NCBI GenBank assembly: GCA_965247995.1
Contig: OZ252041.1
Location: 310,001-374,000 of the forward strand
From: JASLZO01 sp965247995
GTDB lineage: Bacteria > Chloroflexota > Dehalococcoidia > UBA6926
DNA: 64,000 bases
Reading direction: 5' to 3'
Shown here: positions 17,172-25,734 of the stretch, piece after piece
Layout of the letters: each line of letters starts with the position of its first letter
Position numbering within the stretch: position 1 is the first letter of the stretch
The notes under the pieces: model-generated
Seen by the model: the letters and a program-made list of their open reading frames with translations, nothing else
Database searches by the model: none
Told to the model about the DNA's origin: nothing
Translations under genes and position numbers: made by a program

Positions 17172-17219
17172 GCAGCGGTTGTCACGTGGTCAATTCACCC
17201 AGGTCAGGGGGGATCAGAC

Positions 17220-18431
17220 ATGGATTTTCGCTTCACGCCTGAAGATGAGGCTCTGCGCGCCGAGGCAGTGGAATTCACGCGACGCGAGTGGAACCCAAAG
17301 GGGTACGGGGACGGCGCCGGCATCCACTACGCACTCTCATGGCACCACATTGATGAGGGTCTGAGCGCACTAATCCACGAGTTCGAGAAGAAACTGGTCA
17401 AGCAAGGCTGGTGGACCATGCACTGGCCAGAAGAGCATGGCGGCCAAGCGGCCAATATCACCACACAAATGGCATATCGGGAAGCGATGTCGTACGCGGG
17501 CGCTCCTGCCACGTTTGGCGGCGGACTCGTTGCCCCGGTGCTCATGATCCAGGGCGCCGACTGGATGAAGGAGCAGTTCCTCCCGCAGATCGCCGCCGCC
17601 GACCTCGAGTTCTCACAGGGTTTCAGCGAACCCGACGCCGGCTCCGACTTGGCGGGCCTCAAGACCCGGGCAGTCCGCGACGGAGACGACTACGTGATCA
17701 GTGGCCAAAAGATTTGGGGTACGTATCGGGATCCTTGGATCCACATCCTCGTTCGGACCGACCCGGAGGCGCCGAAACATCGCGGCATCACCTATCTCTT
17801 GGCGCCACTTCGGGACGAGAACGGAGACTACCCGCCCGGTGTCTCGGTCCGCGGGATCACGGACGCCCTCGGAAGGCACCGATGGGACGAACTCTTCATG
17901 GAGAATTGGCGGGTCCCCGCGCACAACATCATTGGTGAGGAGAACCGCGGCTGGTACGCGGCGATGACGACGCTCAGTTTCGAGCGCTCGAACATCGAGG
18001 GGCCAGCCATGCTCATCCGCCTCATTGAGGACTTCGTGGAGCACAATCGGTACCTCCGGCGCACAGCCGGCGCAGCTCCCCTCGACGAACCAATCATTCG
18101 CCACCAACTCGCCAACCTGCGCCTTGAGGTCGAAACGATGCGCATGCTCTCCTACCGCGTTGGGTGGATGCAGACCAAGGGCGAGATCCCGGTCATGGAA
18201 GCATCTATGACCAAGTTCTGGGGGGACGAGTTGACCCAGCGCGTCTATCGATTCATGTCCCGAGCGTTGGGACCATATGGCAATCTGCTGCCCGGCAACC
18301 CAATTCGCCTTCCGGTGAACGGCTACGTCAACTCAAATGCGGTTAACACGACTGGCATCAGCATCGCCGGCGGCACAACCGAGGTGCAGAAGAACATCAT
18401 CGCCCAACGGGGACTTGGACTTCCTAGGTAG
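17220..18431 (+). CDS. Acyl-CoA dehydrogenase family protein
   Basis: A 403-residue FAD enzyme that would oxidise an acyl-CoA to the enoyl-CoA. The three domains are visible: the N-terminal helical part, the middle beta domain (QGFSEPDAGSDLAGLKTRA near residue 130-148, then ISGQKIWGT) and the C-terminal helical domain ending in AGGTTEVQKNIIAQRGLGLPR, the usual FAD-binding end. Aromatic WTMHWPEEHGG near residue 65 is typical of the larger, less specific acyl-CoA dehydrogenases, such as those that act on steroid or branched side chains. AGGGGGGATCAGAC precedes the ATG. It stands alone, between uvrB (divergent) and a convergent membrane protein gene. Substrate unknown. Confidence 0.92.
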   Translation: MDFRFTPEDEALRAEAVEFTRREWNPKGYGDGAGIHYALSWHHIDEGLSALIHEFEKKLVKQGWWTMHWPEEHGGQAANITTQMAYREAMSYAGAPATFGGGLVAPVLMIQGADWMKEQFLPQIAAADLEFSQGFSEPDAGSDLAGLKTRAVRDGDDYVISGQKIWGTYRDPWIHILVRTDPEAPKHRGITYLLAPLRDENGDYPPGVSVRGITDALGRHRWDELFMENWRVPAHNIIGEENRGWYAAMTTLSFERSNIEGPAMLIRLIEDFVEHNRYLRRTAGAAPLDEPIIRHQLANLRLEVETMRMLSYRVGWMQTKGEIPVMEASMTKFWGDELTQRVYRFMSRALGPYGNLLPGNPIRLPVNGYVNSNAVNTTGISIAGGTTEVQKNIIAQRGLGLPR

Positions 18432-18504
18432 GGGTCAAGCCCACCGGGTTTCAATCGGAACGCGTCGATAGTCCGAGATGCCGCGTGTCGGGAATGATTC
18501 CCGG

Positions 18505-18948
18505 CTATTGAACGGCGAGCCGGGTGCTGGCCCAACGCACCATGATCAGCGGGATGAGAATCGCGACGACGACGGCGAATTGAGGTGCGTCGGTTAGCTG
18601 CCTCGCGACGATATTCGCCGCCACTAACCCAGTGACGATGAGCACGACCTCCATGATGAACTCACGGTTTCCGGGGCGTGGGAGGATTTCCTGAGTCCAC
18701 AGGCTCAGTTCTTTCAGGCCCGCCGCCACAGAGCCGGCGAGCGCCAATGCCGTCCCTGTCCACGGAACGAGAGAATCACTTTCCGGCAACAGGAGGCCCC
18801 AGAGGTGCAGCGTGAGCAGGATGTTTGCACCGCTGAGCAGTAGCCAATAGGGATTTGCAGTTGCTGGCCCGGTCCGTCCTCCGCGCGCCAGAACCATTGA
18901 TGATGCGACACCAATGGCGACCAGTACCGCCAGCAAACCCTCGGTCAC
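18505..18948 (-). CDS. Small integral membrane protein of unknown function
   Basis: A 147-residue hydrophobic protein with about five membrane segments (near residues 4-20, 32-54, 63-78, 96-112 and 119-138). Loops are short and contain PRPGNREF before helix 4. No catalytic motif or known family was recognised. It is flanked by short non-coding gaps and lies just downstream of ruvA on the same strand, 127 nt away, so it may be the tail of that operon. Confidence 0.6.
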   Translation of the reverse strand: MTEGLLAVLVAIGVASSMVLARGGRTGPATANPYWLLLSGANILLTLHLWGLLLPESDSLVPWTGTALALAGSVAAGLKELSLWTQEILPRPGNREFIMEVVLIVTGLVAANIVARQLTDAPQFAVVVAILIPLIMVRWASTRLAVQ

Positions 18949-19075
18949 ACGTCAGGCCCAAGCAGCACTGCCAGTAAAACGCCAGCGAGATGCCTCGGCA
19001 TCCCTAATGCACTCTCGCGCGCCGCGTTCCGCGGTTGGTCGTTCTTAGTCGGTCGCACACGGCCTCCGTGAAGAT

Positions 19076-19672
19076 TCAGGACGCCGAAACGATTTGAAGC
19101 GCTTGCCTGATGCGTTCCTCCAGCGGCAGCGACCCGCTCCCATCGTCTCGCGCGCCGAACGCCCGCCGGATTTCCATCTGGCTAAATCCGAGCGTCTGGA
19201 GAGCCTGCGCTAGGTCCGGGTCATCCGACAGCGCAGCTTGGGGCACGGCTCCGTCAGCGGCGAATTCGATTCCTTCGAGCTTCCCCTTCAATTCGACTAC
19301 CAACCGTGCCGCGGTACGCTTACCGATGCCCGGGACTTGAGACAGTGCGTCAGTGTCCTCGGCGCCTACAGCGCGCGCCAGATTCGACGGCGACAGCATC
19401 GACAGGACCACGAGAGCTAACCGCGGTCCGATCCCGGAAACACCTTGGAGCGCGAGGAACGCCTCACGCTCAGTCGGGGTCGCAAACCCATAGAGCGAGA
19501 GTTCATCGTCGCGCACGACGAGGTGCGTTAGAAGCCGGACGTTGGCTCCAATGGGACCGAGTCCACCCAACGTTGGCGTCGTTACCCCAACGCGAAGAGT
19601 CACGCCGCCGACCGCCATCTCGACGTAGTCGCCGCCTCGGGCTTCCAACAAGCCCTGCAACGTGACGATCAC
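19076..19672 (-). CDS. ruvA: Holliday junction branch migration protein RuvA
   Basis: Tetrameric junction-binding subunit that loads the RuvB motor. The 198-residue length is normal. Domain I is the N-terminal OB fold (MIVTLQGLLEARGGDYVEM). Domain II has two helix-hairpin-helix motifs: LQGVSGIGPRLALVVLS near residue 74 and LSQVPGIGKRTAARLVVEL near 109. The C-terminal UBA-like domain III that touches RuvB is at about 150-197 (DLAQALQTLGFSQMEIRRAF). It follows ruvC on the same strand with a 54-nt gap. ruvB is not in the window. Confidence 0.95.
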   Translation of the reverse strand: MIVTLQGLLEARGGDYVEMAVGGVTLRVGVTTPTLGGLGPIGANVRLLTHLVVRDDELSLYGFATPTEREAFLALQGVSGIGPRLALVVLSMLSPSNLARAVGAEDTDALSQVPGIGKRTAARLVVELKGKLEGIEFAADGAVPQAALSDDPDLAQALQTLGFSQMEIRRAFGARDDGSGSLPLEERIRQALQIVSAS

Positions 19673-19726
19673 CAGCCGACTCTATCGCGCGCGAGCAATG
19701 TTCGTCGAGCGGTCCGCGGCGATCAC

Positions 19727-20236
19727 CTACGCCCCACGAACCGGATATCCGGGAATACCGCGGTCGCGGAACAGGTGACACAGAGCGACTGCTGTCGCAT
19801 CCGTTGCATCCAACTGCTCCGCGCCATCCGGTGGAAGATTCAGATGCACGCGTACCATCGATGCCACGTCGGACTTCGTCGCCCCACCGTGGCCGGCGAC
19901 GGTCTCACGGACTGAAGCCGGAGGATACTCGTGGACGGGTAGATCCCTCGCGGCGGCCGCGATCAGGGAGATACCCCGAGCCTCGCCGATTGCAAACGCC
20001 GCCCGCACGTTTTTCGCCACAAACGGTTGTTCGATCGCCACGGCTGTCGGATTGATAGTGTCGAATACGTCGTCGAGCAACCGGCTCATTGCGTGCAAGC
20101 GGCGAGCAAGTGTTCCGCGGGCCGGAACGGTGAGGACCCCCATCCGGCACAGGGATAATTCTCCGACCGGATCGACCTCGATCGCGCCGAACCCCGTGAC
20201 TCGAGTCCCCGGATCAATGCCCAGGATCCGAGTCAT
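19727..20236 (-). CDS. ruvC: Crossover junction endonuclease RuvC
   Basis: Holliday junction resolvase of the RNase H fold, 169 residues. The acidic catalytic residues are in place: Asp7 in LGIDPGT, Glu near 68 in AIEQPFV, and the closing pair in LDATDATAVALCH near 140. GGATKSDVASMV near residue 117 is the conserved DNA-contacting region. The ATG is 3 nt downstream of the yebC stop on the minus strand, so expression is coupled to the ribosomal-protein operon ahead of it. Confidence 0.95.
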   Translation of the reverse strand: MTRILGIDPGTRVTGFGAIEVDPVGELSLCRMGVLTVPARGTLARRLHAMSRLLDDVFDTINPTAVAIEQPFVAKNVRAAFAIGEARGISLIAAAARDLPVHEYPPASVRETVAGHGGATKSDVASMVRVHLNLPPDGAEQLDATDATAVALCHLFRDRGIPGYPVRGA

Positions 20237-20239
20237 CGG

Positions 20240-20986
20240 TCAACTCGCCTGTCGGAGCACGACCTCCGGGAAGTTCGCGTTCGTGTGCACCTGTTGCACA
20301 TCGTCGAGGTCGTCTAATTTCTCCAGCAACCGCAGATTCTGAACGGCCTGTTGGTCGTCAAGTTCGACGGTTGTCTTCGGCATCATCGACACCTCGGCGC
20401 TGACGACCCGCGCCCCGGCTTCGGATAGGGCCTCGCGAAGTGGCTCCAATTGGTGTGGTGGCGCGTAGACCTCCATCGCGCGGTCGAGCAACGTGACGTC
20501 TTCCGCGCCCGAATCGATCGCGAGTAACCCCTGTACTTCGAGTTCGGATGCCTCTCCTTCGACCAGCAGCACACCCTTTCGGTCGAATATCCAGTTGACG
20601 CTTCCGACCTCTCCCAAGTTTCCGCCCTGGTGGGAGAACATAGAACGGACTTCGTTCGACGTCCGGTTCCGGTTGTCGGTGAGGGCAACAACAAGTATCG
20701 CCGCCCCGCCTGGACCGTACCCCTCGTACTGGATCTCGTGCAGATCGTTCCCTGCGTCTCCGCCTGCCACCTTCTTGATGGCCCGTTCGATGACGTCGTT
20801 GGACATCGACGCGTCCTTCGCGCGTTGCACCGCCAACCGCAATCGAGGGTTGAAGTCCGGGGAGACACCGCCGTCCCGAGCGGCGACCGTGACCTCACGG
20901 ATGAGTTTCGTAAACAACTGGGCGCGCTTCGCGTCGTTGGCGCCCTTCTGCCTCTTTATTTGGGACCAGTGAGAGTGGAGTGACAT
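20240..20986 (-). CDS. YebC/PmpR-family protein
   Basis: A 248-residue protein of the YebC family, linked to transcription regulation and, more recently, to translation of difficult proline runs. The family hallmark MSLHSHWSQIKRQKGANDAKRAQLFTKL opens the protein (usually GHSKWxxIKxxK). NPRLRLAVQRAKDASMSNDVIERAIKK follows near residue 45 and YEGYGPGGAAILVVALTDNRNRT near 88. Here it sits inside an operon with ruvC and ruvA, a frequent bacterial arrangement, 9 nt after rimM. Confidence 0.93.
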   Translation of the reverse strand: MSLHSHWSQIKRQKGANDAKRAQLFTKLIREVTVAARDGGVSPDFNPRLRLAVQRAKDASMSNDVIERAIKKVAGGDAGNDLHEIQYEGYGPGGAAILVVALTDNRNRTSNEVRSMFSHQGGNLGEVGSVNWIFDRKGVLLVEGEASELEVQGLLAIDSGAEDVTLLDRAMEVYAPPHQLEPLREALSEAGARVVSAEVSMMPKTTVELDDQQAVQNLRLLEKLDDLDDVQQVHTNANFPEVVLRQAS

Positions 20987-20995
20987 GGGCCTGAA

Positions 20996-21553
20996 TCACC
21001 TCTCGCCGATGGGTTCCTCATTCGTTCGCAAGAAGTCGTCGAGGAGGCCCGGGATTGGGTGAACAATCACCCGCCCTTCCGGAATCCGTAGGTCCGCGAC
21101 GCCGTCGATGTTGGGGATCAATGACTCCCGCCCACCGGCTGATCGAACGACCAGAACGTCATTGCTGCCCGTTTCGAGTACCTCGCTGACTGCCCCGAGC
21201 GTGACACCATCCTCGGTTTCGGCAGTGATGCCCAGTAATTGGAAGCGGTAGTACGCGCCATCGGGGAGCGGCGTGAGAGAGTCCTCCGGAACGTCCAGCG
21301 TCTCACCCCTGAGCGTCTCCGCGCTGGATCGGTCACGCACCGCGTCCAGCAGGAGAACGAACCGCTCGTTGCCTGTGGGTCGAGATGCGACGACCTGGAC
21401 TGGCGCCCCCTTTAGGTACAGCGCGCTGTTCACATCAAACCGTTCGGGGAAATCGGTGAGGCTATCGACCTTGATTTCGCCTTGCACCCCAAATGCCCCA
21501 GCGATTCGGGCAACGGCAACGAATTGGCTAGCGGACGGCTCAATTTGGCTCAT
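20996..21553 (-). CDS. rimM: Ribosome maturation factor RimM
   Basis: Assembly factor for the 30S head that binds S19. It has 185 residues. The N-terminal RimM barrel starts with VAVARIAGAFGVQGEIKVDSLTDFPERF (residues 11-38). The second PRC-barrel-like domain has LGITAETEDGVTLGAVSEVLETGSNDVLVVR and the closing LIPNIDGVA.L. It lies between khpA (36 nt upstream) and yebC on the minus strand. The usual rpsP-khpA-rimM order is kept, but trmD and rplS, which often follow, are replaced by yebC-ruvC-ruvA. Confidence 0.94.
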   Translation of the reverse strand: MSQIEPSASQFVAVARIAGAFGVQGEIKVDSLTDFPERFDVNSALYLKGAPVQVVASRPTGNERFVLLLDAVRDRSSAETLRGETLDVPEDSLTPLPDGAYYRFQLLGITAETEDGVTLGAVSEVLETGSNDVLVVRSAGGRESLIPNIDGVADLRIPEGRVIVHPIPGLLDDFLRTNEEPIGER

Positions 21554-21589
21554 GCAGCGCCCAAACGTAGCGTGGTGAGCCTCTTGAGG

Positions 21590-21820
21590 TTACCCAATCT
21601 CAAGGCTTGCGCGGGTCCCGCCTTTGATCGCAGCCACCCGCAAAAGGGTTCGCATTGCCTCAGCCACTCGACCCTGGCGGCCTATCACCTTCCCTTTGTC
21701 GTCTTCGGCCACAACCAGGCGGACTATGATGCGGCCTTCTTCGCCCGGCTCCTCCGTGACTTCAACGGCATCCGGCTCCGCGACGATGCTCCGCGCCATG
21801 AACTCGACAAGCTCTTTCAT
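21590..21820 (-). CDS. khpA: KH-domain RNA-binding protein KhpA
   Basis: A 76-residue protein consisting of one KH domain with the loop VIGRQGRVAEAMRTLLR (the GxxG is GRQG) near residue 46. It starts with MKELVEFMARSIVAEPDAV, the usual opening of KhpA/YlqC. It binds RNA, often as a dimer with KhpB/Jag. It lies 16 nt downstream of rpsP, the standard position. Confidence 0.92.
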   Translation of the reverse strand: MKELVEFMARSIVAEPDAVEVTEEPGEEGRIIVRLVVAEDDKGKVIGRQGRVAEAMRTLLRVAAIKGGTRASLEIG

Positions 21821-21836
21821 GATCCTGCCGACCTCG

Positions 21837-22085
21837 CTACTCGGTCGCGATGATGCCCTCTCGTTTGAGGAGGCTAGCGACGGAGTCGCTGGGCTGGGCC
21901 CCTTTCCCGAGCCAGGCCCGCGCTTTGTCGGCGTCGATGACTACAGTGGCTGGCTCTGTCCTCGGGTTGTAATGGCCAATGATGTCCACGAAGGCACCAT
22001 CTCTCGGAGCGCGTTGGTCGGCCACAACCACACGATAGCTCGGTTGATTCCGAAACCCTCGACGCGTCAATCGAATTCGAAGCAT
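21837..22085 (-). CDS. rpsP: 30S ribosomal protein S16
   Basis: An 82-residue S16 with the conserved MLRIRLTRRGFRNQPSYRVVVAD opening, RDGAFVDIIGHYNPRT near residue 30 and the WLGKGAQPSDSV.SLL C-terminus. It is the first gene of a six-gene minus-strand operon (rpsP-khpA-rimM-yebC-ruvC-ruvA). A TATACT -10-like box lies 47 nt upstream. Confidence 0.96.
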   Translation of the reverse strand: MLRIRLTRRGFRNQPSYRVVVADQRAPRDGAFVDIIGHYNPRTEPATVVIDADKARAWLGKGAQPSDSVASLLKREGIIATE

Positions 22086-22131
22086 GCAGTTCGTCCGTGT
22101 ACTCGGTATTGGTTTCTCGGACCGTATATGC

Positions 22132-22137
22132 AGTATA
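22132..22137 (-). promoter_or_regulatory. -10-like box (TATACT) for the rpsP operon
   Basis: On the minus strand GCGGTATACTGCATATACGG places TATACT about 47 nt before the rpsP ATG, which would give a leader of roughly 40 nt. No convincing -35 box was seen. Confidence 0.45.
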
Positions 22138-22290
22138 CCGCTCGCGTGCCTGCCTCTTTAGCACCGAAGTGCGGACAGCGTCCCCATGGTTTCGTTGACG
22201 CTCAGAATTGGCCTCCGTAGGATGACTCCACGCACGGACTGCGTGCTGTATCGCGGGGAGCATCGGCGTTAATGGAGGTGTGGTCGGCGG

Positions 22291-22788
22291 GTGCAGGACC
22301 AGGCATTTGAGCAACAGGGGCCGTCTGATGTCCCAGAAGAATCGGACGGACCGTCGACGAACCGGTTCGATCGCCGACTTATCGTCGCGATTGCAGTGGT
22401 GATTCTGGCGACAGCCTTCCTGATCTTCCGTTCGCTGGACGCAGCAAGCGCTGTGTACATGGAGGTTGACGAAGCAGTTGCCGCTGCCGACGAACTAGGA
22501 GACCGTAGGATTCGTATAGGCGGTGTGGTTGTCCCCGGCTCGATCGATCAGCACGGCGACGGCTTGGACATTGATTTCACGGTGCAGGACGAGAGCGGCT
22601 CGATCACGCTCCCAGTGTCGTATCGCGGCGTCCCGCCGGACATCTTCGGTGACCGTGCCACGGTTTTCGTCGAGGGCTACTACCAGTCCGGGGTGTTCGA
22701 AGCGAACGTCCTGTTGACCAGGCATCCGGACACGATGGAGGAACTCAGGGGTTCGGAGATACCTGACAGCTACCGAACGTCCTCGTAG
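22291..22788 (+). CDS. ccmE: Cytochrome c maturation heme chaperone CcmE
   Basis: Membrane-anchored outer-face chaperone that binds heme covalently and passes it to CcmF/CcmH. It has 165 residues: a polar cytoplasmic start, one membrane helix (about 30-48) and the OB-fold domain (IRIGGVVVPGSI, DIDFTVQDESGSITLPVSYRG.PPDIF, VFVEGYY). The heme-binding histidine is present as His145 in LLTRHPDTM. The tyrosine normally four residues later (HxxxY) is a Met. GTG start at 22291. First gene of an eight-gene plus-strand ccm operon. Confidence 0.88.
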   Translation: MQDQAFEQQGPSDVPEESDGPSTNRFDRRLIVAIAVVILATAFLIFRSLDAASAVYMEVDEAVAAADELGDRRIRIGGVVVPGSIDQHGDGLDIDFTVQDESGSITLPVSYRGVPPDIFGDRATVFVEGYYQSGVFEANVLLTRHPDTMEELRGSEIPDSYRTSS

Positions 22789-22797
22789 GCGGCCCGA

Positions 22798-24810
22798 ATG
22801 ACACTCTCCGACGCGGGCTACTTCAGCCTAGTGTTGGCACTCATAGCCAGTGTCTATGGGGCGGTCACGATTGCGGTCGGACTGCGGATACAGGCGCCCC
22901 CGCTGCTCGCGAGCGGCAGGAATGCGATGTATCTCGTCGCGTTCCTCACCCTGGTGGCATCGGCGATACTCGCCTATTCCTTCATCACGCGCGACTTCGG
23001 GGTGCGCTATGTCACTTTGCACTCCAACTTGGCAATGCCGATCCACTACGTCGTGTCATCGTTCTACGCAGGGCAAGAAGGATCGCTTCTCTATTGGGTG
23101 ACGCTGCTGAGCACGTTCGGCGCCGGCGCCGTCCTACTGACCAGGCGGGCGTACGCCGCAATCATGCCGCACGCAACTGCGGTAATCCTTGTCACGCTGA
23201 CGTTCTTTCTTGGCGTCTTGGTCTTCTTCACCAACCCGCTCGAGCGTCTGCCTGCCGTGATGCCGGACGGCAGAGGGTTGAATCCGCTCCTCCAGGACCC
23301 GGGAATGCTCATCCATCCGCCGATGCTGTTGGCCGGCTATGTGAGTTGGACCATCCCATTCGCCATCACGATCGGCGCGCTTATGACCGGCCGGAGCGGC
23401 GTTGATTGGGCGCGCGCTGTCCGGATCCCGACGTTGATTGCATGGACCATCCAGAGCCTCGGTTTGATCCTTGGAGGCTGGTGGGCGTACCACGTCCTTG
23501 GTTGGGGAGGGTATTGGGGTTGGGACCCCGTCGAGAACGTCGCACTCCTGCCCTGGCTCGCGGGCACGGCCTTCCTCCATTCGGTAATGGTGGTGGAACG
23601 CCGCGGCAAGCTGAAGGTGTGGAGCATCTCGTTGATCATCGCGACCTTCGCGCTGTCAATTTTTGGAACCTTTATCGTCCGAAGCGGCATCCTCAGCTCG
23701 GTCCATTCCTTCGCCGAGTCCGCCGTCGGCCCGCTCTTCTTGGGGTTCTTTACCTTCGCGGTCGGCGGCAGCATTGCACTGCTCGTCTGGCGCCTCCCCC
23801 GGCTCAGAGACGAGGAGGGGTTCGAAGCGATCGCCTCCCGCGAGTCCGGGTTCCTTTTGAACAACCTGGTACTGGTGAGTATCGCCTTCGCAACCTTTTG
23901 GGGAACTGTGTACCCGATGATCAGCGAGGCACTGGGGAACGAACGCATCACAGTCGGGGCTCCCTTTTACGTCAAAGTCAACGGGCCGCTCTTCCTGGGT
24001 TTGACGTTCTTGATGGGTGTGGGTCCGCTACTCGCGTGGAGGCGGACCTCCAATGGGGTGATGCGGCGTAACTTCCGTATTCCCGTGGCCGTAGCGCTGC
24101 TCACCGCAGCCGTGAGCTTTGGGCTGGCAGGGGACCCGTTGGCATCGTTGGCGTTTGGTGGATGCGCCTTCGTCGTCGCATCGGTGAGTTTCGAGTACGT
24201 CCGTGGCACACGGCTGCGTCGGCAAAACACGGGCCACCCATACTCAAGAGCAGTGGTCGGGCTCGTGTCTCGCGATCGCAGACGGTACGGGGGATACCTC
24301 GTCCACCTGGCGGTGGTCGTCATTGGAGTCGGGATCGTGGCATCGACGGCATTTCAACTTCACCGAGAAGTCAACCTCACGGCGGACGAGTCAGTCGATA
24401 TTGGCGCGTATACCCTCACGTACCTCGGCACTGTAACGACACAGGAGATCGGCAAAAACGTCGTCGCTTCACGGCTTCGGGTGAGCAACAACGGTCGCTT
24501 TATCGGGGAAGCTATCCCACGTACTCAGTATTACCGCGGCTTTGAGGCACAACCCACCGGCAGAGTCTCTGTTCTATCGAGTTGGCGGGAGGACCTCTAT
24601 GTGTATCAAGCAGGGGTCGGCCCGGACTCCGCAACCTTCTCCATCTTTGTGAACCCGCTGGTGGGGTTGATCTGGGTGGGTGGAGCTATGTTGGTGCTCG
24701 CCATCCTGGTCTCTGCGTGGCCCGGTCGGATCACGCAAAGTGGGTTTGCCTGGACGGCGCCGGTCCCCGCCACCAGTACCGCGGATCCCGCGTCCTTGAC
24801 GCAACAATGA
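22798..24810 (+). CDS. ccmF: Heme lyase subunit CcmF
   Basis: Large polytopic protein (670 residues, about 15 helices) that attaches heme to apocytochromes c in System I. The tryptophan-rich WWD heme-handling motif (GGYWGWDPVEN) is near residue 240. It is preceded by GGWWAYHVLGWGG and followed by LLPWLAGTAFLHS. The conserved HPPMLLAGY histidine region is near 165. Histidines also occur in the N-terminal FYAGQEGSLLYW context. A large outside domain follows the late helices (QLHREVNLT onward), then a final helix. It starts 9 nt after ccmE and overlaps ccmH by 4 nt (ATGA). Confidence 0.95.
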   Translation: MTLSDAGYFSLVLALIASVYGAVTIAVGLRIQAPPLLASGRNAMYLVAFLTLVASAILAYSFITRDFGVRYVTLHSNLAMPIHYVVSSFYAGQEGSLLYWVTLLSTFGAGAVLLTRRAYAAIMPHATAVILVTLTFFLGVLVFFTNPLERLPAVMPDGRGLNPLLQDPGMLIHPPMLLAGYVSWTIPFAITIGALMTGRSGVDWARAVRIPTLIAWTIQSLGLILGGWWAYHVLGWGGYWGWDPVENVALLPWLAGTAFLHSVMVVERRGKLKVWSISLIIATFALSIFGTFIVRSGILSSVHSFAESAVGPLFLGFFTFAVGGSIALLVWRLPRLRDEEGFEAIASRESGFLLNNLVLVSIAFATFWGTVYPMISEALGNERITVGAPFYVKVNGPLFLGLTFLMGVGPLLAWRRTSNGVMRRNFRIPVAVALLTAAVSFGLAGDPLASLAFGGCAFVVASVSFEYVRGTRLRRQNTGHPYSRAVVGLVSRDRRRYGGYLVHLAVVVIGVGIVASTAFQLHREVNLTADESVDIGAYTLTYLGTVTTQEIGKNVVASRLRVSNNGRFIGEAIPRTQYYRGFEAQPTGRVSVLSSWREDLYVYQAGVGPDSATFSIFVNPLVGLIWVGGAMLVLAILVSAWPGRITQSGFAWTAPVPATSTADPASLTQQ

Positions 24811-25328
24811 ACGGGTTTCGTCGCAGAACCATATGGGCTGTGGTCTCCGCTGCCGCAGCGGCCTCCATGTTGATCCCCAGTACGGCGCACGCTCAACAGG
24901 CGGAGGGATCCACCGACCTGGACCTCTTCGTCCTGTCACCGGAGGCGATCGCAATCGCCGAGAAGGTTCAGTGCGTGGTATGCGACGGCCAGTCCATTGT
25001 CTCGTCGAACGCAACGATCGCGAAACAGATGCGCGTCGCCGTCCAGCAGAGAGTCGACGCGGGTTGGACCGAGCGCGAGATTCTCAACTACTTCGAAGAA
25101 TCGTACGGAACCTTCGTGCTGCGGGAGCCTCCGGTGCGCGGTATCGCAACTGGGTTGTGGTTAGCGCCGCCGATGATTGCCCTCGCCGGCGCCTTGGCAG
25201 CCGTCGGGGTCATGCGACGGTGGAGGCGCGCAGATCGCGTCATGTCTCCACTGACCGATGTCGAGGATGAACAGGCGGTCGCTCAACACCTGGCGTCGCT
25301 CGAACGGGACCAACGAGGGACGGGCTGA
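24807..25328 (+). CDS. ccmH: Cytochrome c maturation thiol oxidoreductase CcmH (CcmL/NrfF domain)
   Basis: A 173-residue secreted, membrane-anchored protein that keeps the CXXCH motif of apocytochrome c reduced. It has a signal peptide (about 1-29). The CcmH signature VQCVVCDGQSIVSSNA carries the redox pair Cys56 and Cys59. The rest of the three-helix domain follows (GWTEREILNYFEESYGTFVLREPP), then a membrane helix (about 117-135). The RCxxCQ pattern is slightly altered to QCVVCDG. Start at 24807, overlapping the ccmF stop. Confidence 0.9.
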   Translation: MNGFRRRTIWAVVSAAAAASMLIPSTAHAQQAEGSTDLDLFVLSPEAIAIAEKVQCVVCDGQSIVSSNATIAKQMRVAVQQRVDAGWTEREILNYFEESYGTFVLREPPVRGIATGLWLAPPMIALAGALAAVGVMRRWRRADRVMSPLTDVEDEQAVAQHLASLERDQRGTG

Positions 25329-25329
25329 C

Positions 25330-25734
25330 GTGCTGACGCCGCTTGCAGTGGTCTTCGTGGTCGTGCTGTTCGTGATCGGCATGGCAACGCTCACATGGCC
25401 ATTGGTCCGATACCGTTCGGGGGCGTCGGAACACCCCGCATTCCCGGTGGAGATCGAACCGGTCGTTTCAAATCTGACACGCCTGCGGCAGCAACGAACG
25501 GCAGCGCTCCGGCTCATTCGGGAGCTTGATGCGGAGCGGGCCCTCGGCAACCTGAACGAAGAAGATTATCGGACCCAGCGGGCCGTCTATGTCAGGCGAA
25601 CCGCAGCGGTCATTCGCGAGATCGAAGGCCGGGAACGCGTCCTGGATGAGGAGATCGAACGGGCTGTGAGCCAAGGGGGCGCCACCCGAGGAGCAAGCTC
25701 CCCAACACCCGACGAGCGTCGGAGGGCGGGTTGA
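25330..25734 (+). CDS. CcmI-like membrane-anchored coiled-coil protein
   Basis: A 134-residue protein with one N-terminal membrane helix (about residues 6-26), then a basic linker and an amphipathic coiled-coil region (LIRELDAERALGNLNEEDYRTQRAVYVRRTAAVIREIE). This is the layout of the N-terminal part of CcmI, which presents apocytochrome to CcmH. The large TPR half of proteobacterial CcmI is missing. The GTG at 25330 lies just after the ccmH stop. An upstream ATG in the same frame would overlap ccmH by about 70 nt and is less likely. Confidence 0.65.
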   Translation: MLTPLAVVFVVVLFVIGMATLTWPLVRYRSGASEHPAFPVEIEPVVSNLTRLRQQRTAALRLIRELDAERALGNLNEEDYRTQRAVYVRRTAAVIREIEGRERVLDEEIERAVSQGGATRGASSPTPDERRRAG

